Assembly (NCBI RefSeq): GCF_000723405.1
Contig: NZ_CCAE010000021.1
Span: 1 to 64,000, forward strand
DNA: 64,000 nt
Reading direction: 5' to 3'
Origin: Hydrogenophaga intermedia
GTDB taxonomy: Bacteria; Pseudomonadota; Gammaproteobacteria; Burkholderiales; Burkholderiaceae_C
Position 1 is the stretch's first letter, and every line of letters starts with the position of its first letter. A program made the position numbers and the translations under genes. Of this stretch, positions 44,593 through 53,087 are shown piece by piece. The notes beneath the pieces were generated by a model. The model searched no databases, had not been told where the DNA came from, and saw only the letters and a program-made list of their open reading frames with translations.

Positions 44593-46205
44593 ACGCGCAA
44601 CGTGCGACGCTCACCTACGGCGGCCTCGTGCAGATCGGCCTGTTCTGCGCCTGCACGCTGGCCCTGCTGGTGCAGATGGCGATCGGCTTCGACACCACCA
44701 ACCTCGCCTCGGCCTGCACCGTGTTCGCGGCCTCGCTGGCGCTGCTGGCTTACCTGGCCAGCACGCCTGCCCTGCACACGCACCCCGTGTCCAGCTTCGC
44801 CTTGCTCGGCTTCGGCGTCACCACGCAGACGGGCGCACTCATTGGCCAGTCGGCCTTCCTCGTGCCCATCAGCGAGAACCTGCGCCAGCCCGTGGCCACC
44901 TTCCTGTGGCTCGCGGCCTTCCTGCTCGTGGCCATCGGCATGCACGCCTTCTACCGCTGGGTGCTGGCGCCCGCGGGCGCGCCGCACCCCTCCAGCCTGC
45001 GCGGCTGGCTCGACCGCATGGGCCTGTACACGCCGCCCGGCACGGGCACGTTGTGGTTCATGGGCTACCTCGGCCTCATGGCCTTCGTCATCGGCGCCGG
45101 CCGCGAAGGCGTGTTCGCCAAGACGCTGCAGGGCATGGCCTTCCTCACCTGGGCGCCCTTCCTCATTCCCATGTACGTGCTGCAGTTCGGCCAGGCCTAC
45201 TGTCGCTGGCACCGCCAGGCCGTGCATCTGGTGTTCTTCGCGCTGCTGGTGGTGCTGCTGGGCCTGGCGGCCAACTCGCGCGGGGTCATGCTCTCGGGCT
45301 TCATGACGGTGTCGCTGTTCGCACTGCTGTTGCTGTTGCGCAGCCGCGAGCCGGTGCGCTGGGCGCGTGTGGGCCAGACGGCCGTGGTGCTGGCCCTGCT
45401 GGGCGCCATCGCCATTCCCGTGAGCGACCTGGCCACCGCCATGGTGGTGGCGCGCAAGCTGCGCGGCGGCGTGAACGCGGTGGAGATGGTGAGCGAGACC
45501 TGGCGCGCCTTCGGCCAACCCGAGCTGCTGGAAGCCGAACGCGCCGACCGGGCCGCGCGCGTGCGCCAGCAATACGACGAGCGCTACTTCGACAACCCGC
45601 TGCTCGCGCGCGTGGTGGAAACCAAGTTCCACGACAACTCGTTCACCTTCGCCGCCACCTTCACCGATTCGGACCGCGCCGAACTCGCCCGCCGCACGCT
45701 GGACCTGTTCGTGCTCACGCTGCCGCAACCCCTCATCAACAAGCTCGGCTTCGGCCTGGACAAGCGCGACCACCAGTACTCCACCGGCGATCTGCTGGCC
45801 CACCTGGCCCATGGCGGCCCGCTGGGTGGCTACCGCACCGGCTCCATGGTGGCGCATGGCGTCGCGCTGCTCGGGCCGGCGTACCTGGCGGTCTACGCCC
45901 TGCTGTGCCTGGCCGCCTTCGCCGTGCTGGACCTGCTGGCCGCGCGCCGCGCCGACGGCACCGTGCTGGTGTCGGCCGTGGGCATGTTGTCGCTGTGGGA
46001 ACTGTTCCTCGGCGGCATCACCGGCGAGTCCGTTCACGGCTGGATCGTCTGGTACCTGCGCTACCTGCCGCAGGGCATCGTGATCTTCCTGATCGTCGCC
46101 ACCTTCTGCCGCTTCAACGCCTGGCTGTTCGGCGGGCTGCACGTGCAGCCACGCGCCACCGCCGTGTCATCCATGCCGTCCACCATGCGGGCAAGCAAAG
46201 CCTGA
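44589..46205 (+). CDS. Candidate exopolysaccharide polymerase (Wzy-like membrane protein)
   Basis: 538 residues from a GTG at 44589. About 10-12 membrane helices, with a large soluble loop between about residues 290 and 400 (VVARKLRGGVNAVEMVSETW through FTFAATFTDSDRAELA). This is the layout of O-antigen or exopolysaccharide polymerases. AANSRGVMLSGFM and the position directly after the flippase support the role. Sequence similarity among Wzy proteins is low, so this remains a positional assignment. Confidence 0.7.
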   Translation: MNAQRATLTYGGLVQIGLFCACTLALLVQMAIGFDTTNLASACTVFAASLALLAYLASTPALHTHPVSSFALLGFGVTTQTGALIGQSAFLVPISENLRQPVATFLWLAAFLLVAIGMHAFYRWVLAPAGAPHPSSLRGWLDRMGLYTPPGTGTLWFMGYLGLMAFVIGAGREGVFAKTLQGMAFLTWAPFLIPMYVLQFGQAYCRWHRQAVHLVFFALLVVLLGLAANSRGVMLSGFMTVSLFALLLLLRSREPVRWARVGQTAVVLALLGAIAIPVSDLATAMVVARKLRGGVNAVEMVSETWRAFGQPELLEAERADRAARVRQQYDERYFDNPLLARVVETKFHDNSFTFAATFTDSDRAELARRTLDLFVLTLPQPLINKLGFGLDKRDHQYSTGDLLAHLAHGGPLGGYRTGSMVAHGVALLGPAYLAVYALLCLAAFAVLDLLAARRADGTVLVSAVGMLSLWELFLGGITGESVHGWIVWYLRYLPQGIVIFLIVATFCRFNAWLFGGLHVQPRATAVSSMPSTMRASKA

Positions 46206-46209
46206 GGCC

Positions 46210-47409
46210 ATGCACATCGTCCTCATCACCCACCCGCCGTTCATGGCCTCTCAAAGCATGCCGCGCTTCGCGCGCATGCTGCAGGGCGCCTACGAGGCCT
46301 CGGGCCACGACGTCGAGCTGTGGTCGCCCGCGCCGCGCTGGCACCGCCGCTTCGCCGGCACGCCGCTGGCCAAGTGGGCGGGCTACGTGGACCAGTACCT
46401 GCTGTTCCCGCGCTGGCTGCGCCAGCAGGTGCGCCGCCAGCCGCCCGACACCCTGTTCGTGCTGACCGACCAGGCCCTGGGCCCCTGGGTGCCGGCGCTG
46501 CGCCAGCGCCCGCTGGTGCTGCACGTGCACGACCTTCTCGCCCTGCGCAGCGCGCTCGGCGAAGAGCCGCGCAACCCCACGCGCTTCACCGGGCGCGTGT
46601 ACCAGCGCTACATCCGCTGGGGTTTCTCGCAGGCGCGTCACTTCATCTGCATCTCGCAGCGCACGCACGACGAGCTGCTGCGCCTGGGCCGTGTGGACCC
46701 GCTGAGCTGCGAGGTGGTGCACAACGGACTGAACGCCAGCTTCGCGCCCATGCCCGAGGCCATGGCCCTGCGCCAGCTCTACAGCGCCGGCCTGCCCGAT
46801 GCGTCGCGCGGCATCGTGCTGCACATCAGCGGGGGACAGTGGTACAAGAACGTGGCCGGCGTGATCCGCATCTACGCGGCCTACGCGCGCGAGCGCACCG
46901 ACCCGCTGCCCCTGTGGCTGGTGGGCGTGAAAACCGGCGCGGCCGAGCGCGCGGCGCTGGCCGAGGTGCCCACCCAGGGCCGCGTGTTCTTTCCCAGCGG
47001 GCTCGACCACGACAGCCTGCAGGCCGCTTACACCATGGCGCGCGCGCTGCTCTTTCCGAGCCACGCCGAAGGCTTCGGCTGGCCCATCGTGGAAGCGCAG
47101 GCCTGCGGCTGCCCCGTCATCACCACCGACGACGCGCCGATGAACGAGATCGGTGGCCCGGCCACGCGCTACCTGCCGCGCCTGCACGCCGGTGAGGACA
47201 TCGGCGCCTGGGCTCGAGACGGCGCGCGCGTGCTGGCCGAGGTGCTGGACGCGCCACCCGCCGAGGCCGTGCGCCGCAGCGCCACCTGCGTGGCCTGGTC
47301 GCGCCGCTTCCTGCCCGAAGTCGCGATCCGCGCCTACCTCAAGGTCTACACCCAGGTGCTCGCGCACCACGGCATCGACCAGGCGGCCGTAGCCGCCCTG
47401 CGGGGCTGA
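46210..47409 (+). CDS. Glycosyltransferase family 4
   Basis: 399 residues, GT-B fold. The N-terminus MHIVLITHPPFMASQSMPRF and the loop HFICISQRTHDELLRLG, then CEVVHNGLNASF (the donor-binding hinge), are typical. The C-terminal half has LLFPSHAEGFGWPIVEAQAC with the E-x7-E pattern and GCPVITTDDAPMNEIGG. No membrane helix. It lies 4 nt after the polymerase-like gene. Confidence 0.92.
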   Translation: MHIVLITHPPFMASQSMPRFARMLQGAYEASGHDVELWSPAPRWHRRFAGTPLAKWAGYVDQYLLFPRWLRQQVRRQPPDTLFVLTDQALGPWVPALRQRPLVLHVHDLLALRSALGEEPRNPTRFTGRVYQRYIRWGFSQARHFICISQRTHDELLRLGRVDPLSCEVVHNGLNASFAPMPEAMALRQLYSAGLPDASRGIVLHISGGQWYKNVAGVIRIYAAYARERTDPLPLWLVGVKTGAAERAALAEVPTQGRVFFPSGLDHDSLQAAYTMARALLFPSHAEGFGWPIVEAQACGCPVITTDDAPMNEIGGPATRYLPRLHAGEDIGAWARDGARVLAEVLDAPPAEAVRRSATCVAWSRRFLPEVAIRAYLKVYTQVLAHHGIDQAAVAALRG

Positions 47410-47413
47410 TCCC

Positions 47414-48592
47414 ATGAAACTCCTGCACGTTCTCCCCACCGTCGACGCCCACGGCGGCGGCCCCATGGAAGGGGTTCGCCAGCGCGGCATCCGCCTGCGC
47501 GAACTCGGCCACGAGGTGGACCTCGTCACGCTGGACGACCCCGCCTCCCCCAGCGTCACGGGGCACCCGCTGCGCGTGCACGCCCTGGGCCCCACGGGCG
47601 GCAACTACGGCTTCAACCCGCGCCTGGCGCCCTGGCTGCGCGCGCACGCGGGCGACTATGACCTCACCGTGGTCAACGGCCTGTGGCAGTACCACAGCCT
47701 GGCCACCTGGCGCGTGTACCGCGCGCTGCGCCGGCCTTACGTGGTGTTCACGCACGGCATGCTCGACCCCTGGTTCAAACAGGCCTACCCGCTCAAGCAC
47801 CTGAAGAAGTGGCTCTATTGGCCCTGGGCCGAGTACCGCGTGCTGCGCGACGCCTCGGCCGTGCTGTTCACCAGCGAGGAAGAGCGCCGCCTCGCGCGCG
47901 AATCGTTCTGGCTGTACCGCGCGCGCGAGCAGGTGGTGGCCTACGGCACGCGCCCGCCACCGGCCAATGGCGCGGCGCTGGCGCAGCGCTTCCTCGACCA
48001 ACACCCCGAACTGCGCGGCAAGCGCCTGCTGCTGTTCCTGGGCCGCCTGCACGAGAAGAAGGGCTGCGACCTGCTGATCGACGCCTTCGGCCAGTTGGCG
48101 CACCGCCACCCGGGCCTGCACCTGGTGATGGCCGGCCCCGACCAGAACGGCCAGCTCGCCGCGCTGAAGGCGCGCGCCAAGGAGCGCGCGGTGGCGCACC
48201 GCGTGCACTGGCTCGGCATGGTGCAGGGCGACGACAAATGGGGCGCGCTGCACGCCTGCGAGGCCTTCGTGCTGCCCTCGCACCAGGAGAACTTCGGCAT
48301 CGCCGTGGCCGAGGCCCTGGGCTGCGGCCTGCCGGTGCTCATCTCCAACAAGGTCAACATCTGGCGCGAGGTGGAGCAGGCTGGCGCGGGCTTCGTCGAT
48401 GACGACGATGCGCGCGGCACCGCGCGGCTGCTGCTGCGCTGGCTCTCGCTCGACGCCGACCACCGCCAGGCCATGTCCGCCGCGGCGCGCGATCTCTTCG
48501 CCAGCCGCTACACGGTCGACGCCATGGCGCAGTCCATCCTGTCGCTGGCCGCCCAGCACGGCCCCCACGCACCCACGCACGCTTCACCATGA
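47414..48592 (+). CDS. Glycosyltransferase family 4
   Basis: 392 residues. The N-terminus LLHVLPTVDAHGGGPMEGVR carries the acceptor-side glycine loop. HGMLDPWFKQAYPLKHLKKW is shared with GT4 enzymes of exopolysaccharide clusters. The C-terminal half has LLFLGRLHEKKGCDLLIDAF and LPSHQENFGIAVAEALGCGL, the nucleotide-sugar site. The stop overlaps the methyltransferase start (ATGA). Specificity unknown. Confidence 0.93.
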   Translation: MKLLHVLPTVDAHGGGPMEGVRQRGIRLRELGHEVDLVTLDDPASPSVTGHPLRVHALGPTGGNYGFNPRLAPWLRAHAGDYDLTVVNGLWQYHSLATWRVYRALRRPYVVFTHGMLDPWFKQAYPLKHLKKWLYWPWAEYRVLRDASAVLFTSEEERRLARESFWLYRAREQVVAYGTRPPPANGAALAQRFLDQHPELRGKRLLLFLGRLHEKKGCDLLIDAFGQLAHRHPGLHLVMAGPDQNGQLAALKARAKERAVAHRVHWLGMVQGDDKWGALHACEAFVLPSHQENFGIAVAEALGCGLPVLISNKVNIWREVEQAGAGFVDDDDARGTARLLLRWLSLDADHRQAMSAAARDLFASRYTVDAMAQSILSLAAQHGPHAPTHASP

Positions 48593-49221
48593 ACACCAAC
48601 GTCGTCGACCACTACGGCTGGGACTCGGCCGACCAGCCCACCTCGTGCGGCTACATCGGCCCGCGCGTGATCGAGGAGCTGGACGCGTTGCGCGTGCGCC
48701 GCGTGCTCGACCTGGGCTGCGGCAACGGCACCCTCTGCGGCGAACTCGCGCGGCGCGGCTACGAGGTCTGCGGCGTTGACCAAGACGAGGCCGGCGTGCG
48801 CCTGGCGCAGGAGCGCCACCCCGCGCTGCGCTTTCACCGCCTGGGTGTGCAGGACGAGCCGCAGCGCCTGGTCGACGCCGAGGGTCACTTCCAGGCCGTG
48901 GTCTCCACCGAGGTCATCGAGCACCTGTACTCGCCGCACCTGCTGCCGGCGTTCGCGCGCGCGGTGCTGGAGCCCGGCGGCCACCTGGTGCTCACCACGC
49001 CGTACCACGGCTACCTCAAGAACCTGGCGCTCGCCGTCCTGGACCAGTGGGACCACCACCACACGGCCCTGTGGCACGGCGGGCACATCAAGTTCTGGAG
49101 CCGGCGCACGCTCACCGAGTTGCTGAGCCAGCACGGCTTCGAGCTGGTGCGCTTCGGCGGCGTGGGCCGCCTGCCCTACCTGTGGAAGAGCATGGTCCTG
49201 GTGGCCAAACGCGTCTCATGA
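48589..49221 (+). CDS. SAM-dependent methyltransferase
   Basis: 210 residues. Motif I is VLDLGCGNGTLCGEL (about 39-53), followed by the acidic end of strand 2 (CGVDQDEAG) and motif II/III region FQAVVSTEVIEHLY, then PGGHLVLTTPYHGYLKNL. This is a class I methyltransferase of the type common in polysaccharide and O-antigen clusters. It overlaps genes on both sides by 4 nt, tying it to sugar modification or chain capping. Confidence 0.88.
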   Translation: MNTNVVDHYGWDSADQPTSCGYIGPRVIEELDALRVRRVLDLGCGNGTLCGELARRGYEVCGVDQDEAGVRLAQERHPALRFHRLGVQDEPQRLVDAEGHFQAVVSTEVIEHLYSPHLLPAFARAVLEPGGHLVLTTPYHGYLKNLALAVLDQWDHHHTALWHGGHIKFWSRRTLTELLSQHGFELVRFGGVGRLPYLWKSMVLVAKRVS

Positions 49222-49778
49222 TCCTCCCCGGCAACGACCCCGCCACGCAGCCCTCGTTCACGCTGGGCAACCGGGTGGCGCGCGCCACCTGGGGCGTGGT
49301 GTGGCTGCTGCTGTTCCGCACCAGCCCGCGCCCGGCGCACGCCTGGCGGCGCGCGCTGCTGCGCCTGTTCGGCGCGCGCCTGGGCGCGCACGTGCACGTC
49401 TACCCGGGCGCGCGCATCTGGGCGCCCTGGCAACTGGAGATCGGTGACCGCGTGGGCGTGGGCGATGGCGCCACGCTCTACAACATGGGCCCGCTGCGCA
49501 TCGGCCACGACGCCGTGATCTCGCAAGGCTCGCACCTGTGCGGCGGCACGCACGACATCCATTCGCACAACTTCCAACTGGTCGCCCGCGCCATCGACAT
49601 CGGCCCCCACGCCTGGGTCTGCGCCGACGCCTTCGTGGGCCCCGGCGTGCGCCTGGCGCCGGGCTGCGTGGTGGGCGCGCGCTCGGTGGTCATGAAAAGC
49701 ATCGACGAGCCCTGGTCCGTGTGGGCCGGGCACCCCGCGCAACGCATCAGCGCACGCCAACGAGAGGCATCGCCATGA
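49218..49778 (+). CDS. WcaF-like acetyltransferase (hexapeptide repeat)
   Basis: 186 residues from the ATG at 49218. A hydrophobic N-terminal segment (WGVVWLLLFRTSPRPAHAWR) is followed by a left-handed beta-helix with hexapeptide repeats: HVHVYPGARIWAPWQLEIGD, VGVGDGATLYNMGPLRIGHD, and the catalytic-type His in GGTHDIHSHNF. It closely follows the WcaF pattern of colanic acid clusters. Expected role: O-acetylation of a fucosyl or other sugar residue. Confidence 0.9.
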   Translation: MILPGNDPATQPSFTLGNRVARATWGVVWLLLFRTSPRPAHAWRRALLRLFGARLGAHVHVYPGARIWAPWQLEIGDRVGVGDGATLYNMGPLRIGHDAVISQGSHLCGGTHDIHSHNFQLVARAIDIGPHAWVCADAFVGPGVRLAPGCVVGARSVVMKSIDEPWSVWAGHPAQRISARQREASP

Positions 49779-50659
49779 CCCAGGTCTCCATCCTCGTGCT
49801 CACCAAAAATGAGCAGCAGGACCTGCCGGGCTGCCTGCGCAGCGTGGCCTGGTCGGACGACATCCACGTCTACGACTCGCTCAGCACCGACCGCACGCAG
49901 GAGATCGCGCGCGAGTTCGGCGCCACCGTCACGCCGCGCGCCTTCGACAACTGGGCCACGCACCAGAACTGGGGCCTGGCGAACATCCCCTTCAAGCACC
50001 CCTGGGTGTTCTACATCGACGCCGACGAGCGCATGACGCCCGAGCTGGTGGCCGCCGTGCGCGCGGCGGTGGCCAGCCCCGGCGAGCACGTGGCCTTTCG
50101 CGTGCAGCGGCGCGACTTCTTCCTGGGCACCTGGCTGCAGCACGTGCAGACCTCGCCCTTCTACCTGCGCCTGTTCCGCCCCGAGCGCATGCGCTACGAG
50201 CGCCTGGTCAACCCCGTGTCGCTGCCCGACGGCCCCGTCGGCCAGGTGCCGGGTTTTCTCGACCACTACCCCTTCAGCAAGGGCATCAGCCACTGGCTGG
50301 AACGGCACAACAGCTACAGCACGCTGGAGGCACGCCAGATCGTGGAGAACCGCCGCCAGCACGAGGGCTTCTCCATCGCCAAGGCCTTCACCGCGAAGGA
50401 CTTCCACGAGCGCCGCTTTCACCAGAAGGAGCTGTTCTATCGGCTGCCGCTGCGCCCGCTGGTCAAGTTCACGCTGCTCTACGTGGCGCGCGCGGGCTTT
50501 CTGGACGGGCGTGCGGGCTTCACCTACGCGGTGCTGCAAAGCATGTACGAGTACATGATCCAGCTCAAGACCCGGGAGATGACGCGCGCCGCCCAGCAGG
50601 CCCCCGGAGGGCCCGACGCGCCGACGGCGCCCGATGGCCTGGGCGCGCGCCAGCCATGA
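49775..50659 (+). CDS. Glycosyltransferase family 2
   Basis: 294 residues from the ATG at 49775. GT-A fold with VSILVLTKNEQQDLPGCLRS at the N-terminus, YDSLSTDRTQEIAREFGATV, and the metal-binding acidic motif FYIDADERMTPEL. The later region RRDFFLGTWLQH and a basic C-terminus match WcaE/KdtX-like GT2 enzymes. It is the only GT2 in the cluster. Start and stop overlap the neighbouring genes. Confidence 0.92.
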   Translation: MTQVSILVLTKNEQQDLPGCLRSVAWSDDIHVYDSLSTDRTQEIAREFGATVTPRAFDNWATHQNWGLANIPFKHPWVFYIDADERMTPELVAAVRAAVASPGEHVAFRVQRRDFFLGTWLQHVQTSPFYLRLFRPERMRYERLVNPVSLPDGPVGQVPGFLDHYPFSKGISHWLERHNSYSTLEARQIVENRRQHEGFSIAKAFTAKDFHERRFHQKELFYRLPLRPLVKFTLLYVARAGFLDGRAGFTYAVLQSMYEYMIQLKTREMTRAAQQAPGGPDAPTAPDGLGARQP

Positions 50660-51900
50660 AGCTGCTGATCGTCAGCGCGAACTTCGCCCCCGAGCCCGTG
50701 GGCATCGGCAAGTACTCGGGCGAGATGGCCGAGTGGCTGGTCGCGCAAGGGCACGAGGTGCGCGTGGTCTGCGCCCCGCCCTACTACCCCACCTGGCGCG
50801 TGGACGCCGCGTGGCGCTGGCCACCGTACCGCCACGAGGTCTGGCGCGGCGTGCGCGTGTGGCGCGCGCCGCTGTGGGTGCCCGCGCGGCCGGGTGGCCT
50901 CAAGCGCGTGCTGCACCTGGCCAGCTTCGCCCTCGCCTCATTGCCCAGCCTGCTGCGCCAATGGGCCTGGCGGCCCGAGGTGGTGATGGTGGTGGCGCCC
51001 GCGCTGCTGTGCGCGCCCATGGGCTGGCTCACGGCCCGCGCCACCGGCGCGCGCGCCTGGCTGCACGTGCAGGACTTCGAGGTCGACGTCGCGCTCAAGA
51101 TGGGCTTGCTGCGCCAGGGCCTGCTGCGCCGGCTCGCGCTGGGCGTCGAGTCCTGGTTGCTGCGCCGCTTCGACACCGTCTCCACCATTTCGGGTCGCAT
51201 GCACGAGCACCTGCTGCGCAAAGGCGTGTCGCCCGAGCGCGCGCAGCGCTTCCCCAACTGGGCCGACGTGCAGGCGGTTCGCCCGCTGCGCGGCGCCAGC
51301 GCCTACCACGCCGAACTCGGCCTGCCCGGCGGCGCGCGCGTGGCGCTGTTCTCGGGCAGCTGGAGCGCCAAGCAGGGCCTGGACACCGTGGTGCAGGCCG
51401 CGCGCGCCCTGAGGCACCGGCCGGACATCGTCTTCGTCGTCTGCGGCCAGGGCGCCCTGCAGGCCGAGCTGGAGGCCGCCGCGCGCGAGCTGAGCAACCT
51501 GCGCCTGCTGCCCCTGCAGCCCCTGGAGCGCCTGGGCGAGCTGCTGGGCCTGGCCGACGCGCACCTGCTGCCGCAAAGCGTGGAAGCCGAGGACCTGGTG
51601 CTGCCGTCCAAACTCACCAACATGTTGGCGAGCGGGCGCCCCGTGGTGGCCACCTGCCGCGCCGGCACCGAGCTGGCCGAGGTGGTGGGCCACTGCGGCG
51701 TGGTGGCGCCGCCGGGCGATCCGTCCGCGCTGGCCCGCGCCATCGAGGCGCTGATGGACGACCCGGCACGCCGGGAAACCCTGGGCCGGCGCGCGCGCGA
51801 GCACGCCGAGCGGCACATCGACCGCGAGGCCGTGCTGCGCACGCTGGAGTCGCAACTGCTCGCCGGCCAGGCCGGCGACGCCACGCGCGTGACGCCATGA
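50656..51900 (+). CDS. WcaI-like glycosyltransferase (GT4)
   Basis: 414 residues. The N-terminus LLIVSANFAPEPVGIGKYSG, followed by VRVVCAPPYYPTW and WLHVQDFEVDVALKMGLL, is strongly reminiscent of WcaI, the colanic acid fucosyltransferase-like GT4. The donor site is VALFSGSWSAKQGLDTVV and SVEAEDLVLPSKLTNMLASG. Together with gmd, fcl and the WcaF-like gene it points to a colanic-acid-like polymer. Confidence 0.9.
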   Translation: MKLLIVSANFAPEPVGIGKYSGEMAEWLVAQGHEVRVVCAPPYYPTWRVDAAWRWPPYRHEVWRGVRVWRAPLWVPARPGGLKRVLHLASFALASLPSLLRQWAWRPEVVMVVAPALLCAPMGWLTARATGARAWLHVQDFEVDVALKMGLLRQGLLRRLALGVESWLLRRFDTVSTISGRMHEHLLRKGVSPERAQRFPNWADVQAVRPLRGASAYHAELGLPGGARVALFSGSWSAKQGLDTVVQAARALRHRPDIVFVVCGQGALQAELEAAARELSNLRLLPLQPLERLGELLGLADAHLLPQSVEAEDLVLPSKLTNMLASGRPVVATCRAGTELAEVVGHCGVVAPPGDPSALARAIEALMDDPARRETLGRRAREHAERHIDREAVLRTLESQLLAGQAGDATRVTP

Positions 51901-53087
51901 AAGCCGACCCGCCCTTCATCACACCGGGCATCGCCCCCCTCTCCCCCGGGGAGAGGGCCGGGGCGAAGGGGCCGCACACCAGCACCTCTTTCCCCGCCCC
52001 CGGCGAAGCCGTCATCTTCCAGCCCGAGTTCGTCGAATTCGGCGGCGAAGAGCGGGTGATCCTCGCGCTCAGCGAAGGCCTGCACGCCCGCGGCCTGCCG
52101 CACAGCGTGCTGTGCTACCGCGACCACATCGACCTCGCGCGGCACGCGCGGCTGCCGCTGCGCGTGCACCAGTTGCGCCCCTCGGGCCCCGGCCTGGCGC
52201 GCGCGCTGGCCCTGCGCGCGGCCCTGCAGCGCTTGCACGCGATGGGCTCGCCAACGCCGGTGCTGTTCAACATCCAGTCGGCCCTGCACGCGGGCTTGAG
52301 CGGTGCGCGCCGCTACCACCTGCGCATCCCCGACACCTACAGCCTGCTCACGCCCGCCCGCACGCCGTTCTGGGACCCGCTGGACCTGCGCCTGGCCCTG
52401 CGCGACTGGGCCACCGGCCGCGGCGTGCGCGGCGCCGAACAACTGCTCACCAACACCCGGGCGCTCTCACGCGAGATGGGCCAGCTCTACGGCCGGTCCG
52501 CGCGCGTGCACTACCTGGGCGGCCACGGCCACACCGCGGCCGAGGCCCCCGCGCGCAACCAGCGCCTGGTGCACCTGCTCAGCGTCTGCCGCCTGCAGGC
52601 GAGCAAGCGCGTGGACTGGATGCTGCGTGCCCTGGCGCAGGAAGACGGGCAGCGCGACCTGGGCGATTGGCGGCTGCACGTGGCCGGTGCCGGGCCGCAG
52701 CGCGACGCCCTGCAGGCGCTGGCGCTGCAACTGGGCATCCACGATCGCGTGAGCTTCCACGGCTTCGTGAGCGACGAGCAACTCGAGGCCCTGTACCGCC
52801 AGGCGCACATCTTCCTGATGCCCGCGCGCCAGGGCTTCGGCCTGCCCGCGATCGAGGCGCTGTACCGGCACAGCGCGGTGGTGCTCAACCGCGAATCGGG
52901 CGTGTCGGAGATTCTGGAAGGCACGCCCTGGGTGCTGATCGCCGAGGCGGGCGAACGCGCCTTCGCCGGCGCGCTGCGCGCCATGCTGCGCCGCGTGCGC
53001 GAGGACGGCTTCTTCGCGCAGCCGCTGCCCGCCCTGCCCGACATGCAAGCCTGGGCCGACGACGTCATCGAGACACTGGGATGGTGA
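51897..53087 (+). CDS. Glycosyltransferase GT4, N-terminus carrying a palindromic repeat
   Basis: 396 residues. The catalytic half has HLLSVCRLQASKRVDWMLRA, VSFHGFVSDEQLEALYRQAH and MPARQGFGLPAIEALYRHSA, with the GT4 E-x7-E region. The acceptor half starts AVIFQPEFVEFGGEERVILA. Residues ~12-25 (IAPLSPGERAGAKGP) are encoded by an inserted palindromic repeat and look unrelated to the enzyme. The ATG at 51897 overlaps the previous stop, and no later start precedes the conserved part, so the repeat appears to be translated. Confidence 0.87.
   Translation: MKADPPFITPGIAPLSPGERAGAKGPHTSTSFPAPGEAVIFQPEFVEFGGEERVILALSEGLHARGLPHSVLCYRDHIDLARHARLPLRVHQLRPSGPGLARALALRAALQRLHAMGSPTPVLFNIQSALHAGLSGARRYHLRIPDTYSLLTPARTPFWDPLDLRLALRDWATGRGVRGAEQLLTNTRALSREMGQLYGRSARVHYLGGHGHTAAEAPARNQRLVHLLSVCRLQASKRVDWMLRALAQEDGQRDLGDWRLHVAGAGPQRDALQALALQLGIHDRVSFHGFVSDEQLEALYRQAHIFLMPARQGFGLPAIEALYRHSAVVLNRESGVSEILEGTPWVLIAEAGERAFAGALRAMLRRVREDGFFAQPLPALPDMQAWADDVIETLGW
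51934..51971. repeat. Palindromic REP-like repeat inside a glycosyltransferase gene
   Basis: It contains a perfect palindrome, CCCTCTCCCC with its complement (51937-51957), followed by GCCGGGGCGAAGGGG. Sequences of this kind are familiar as dispersed intergenic repeats in G+C-rich proteobacteria. Here it lies within the first 25 codons of a glycosyltransferase and keeps the frame. Confidence 0.7.
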
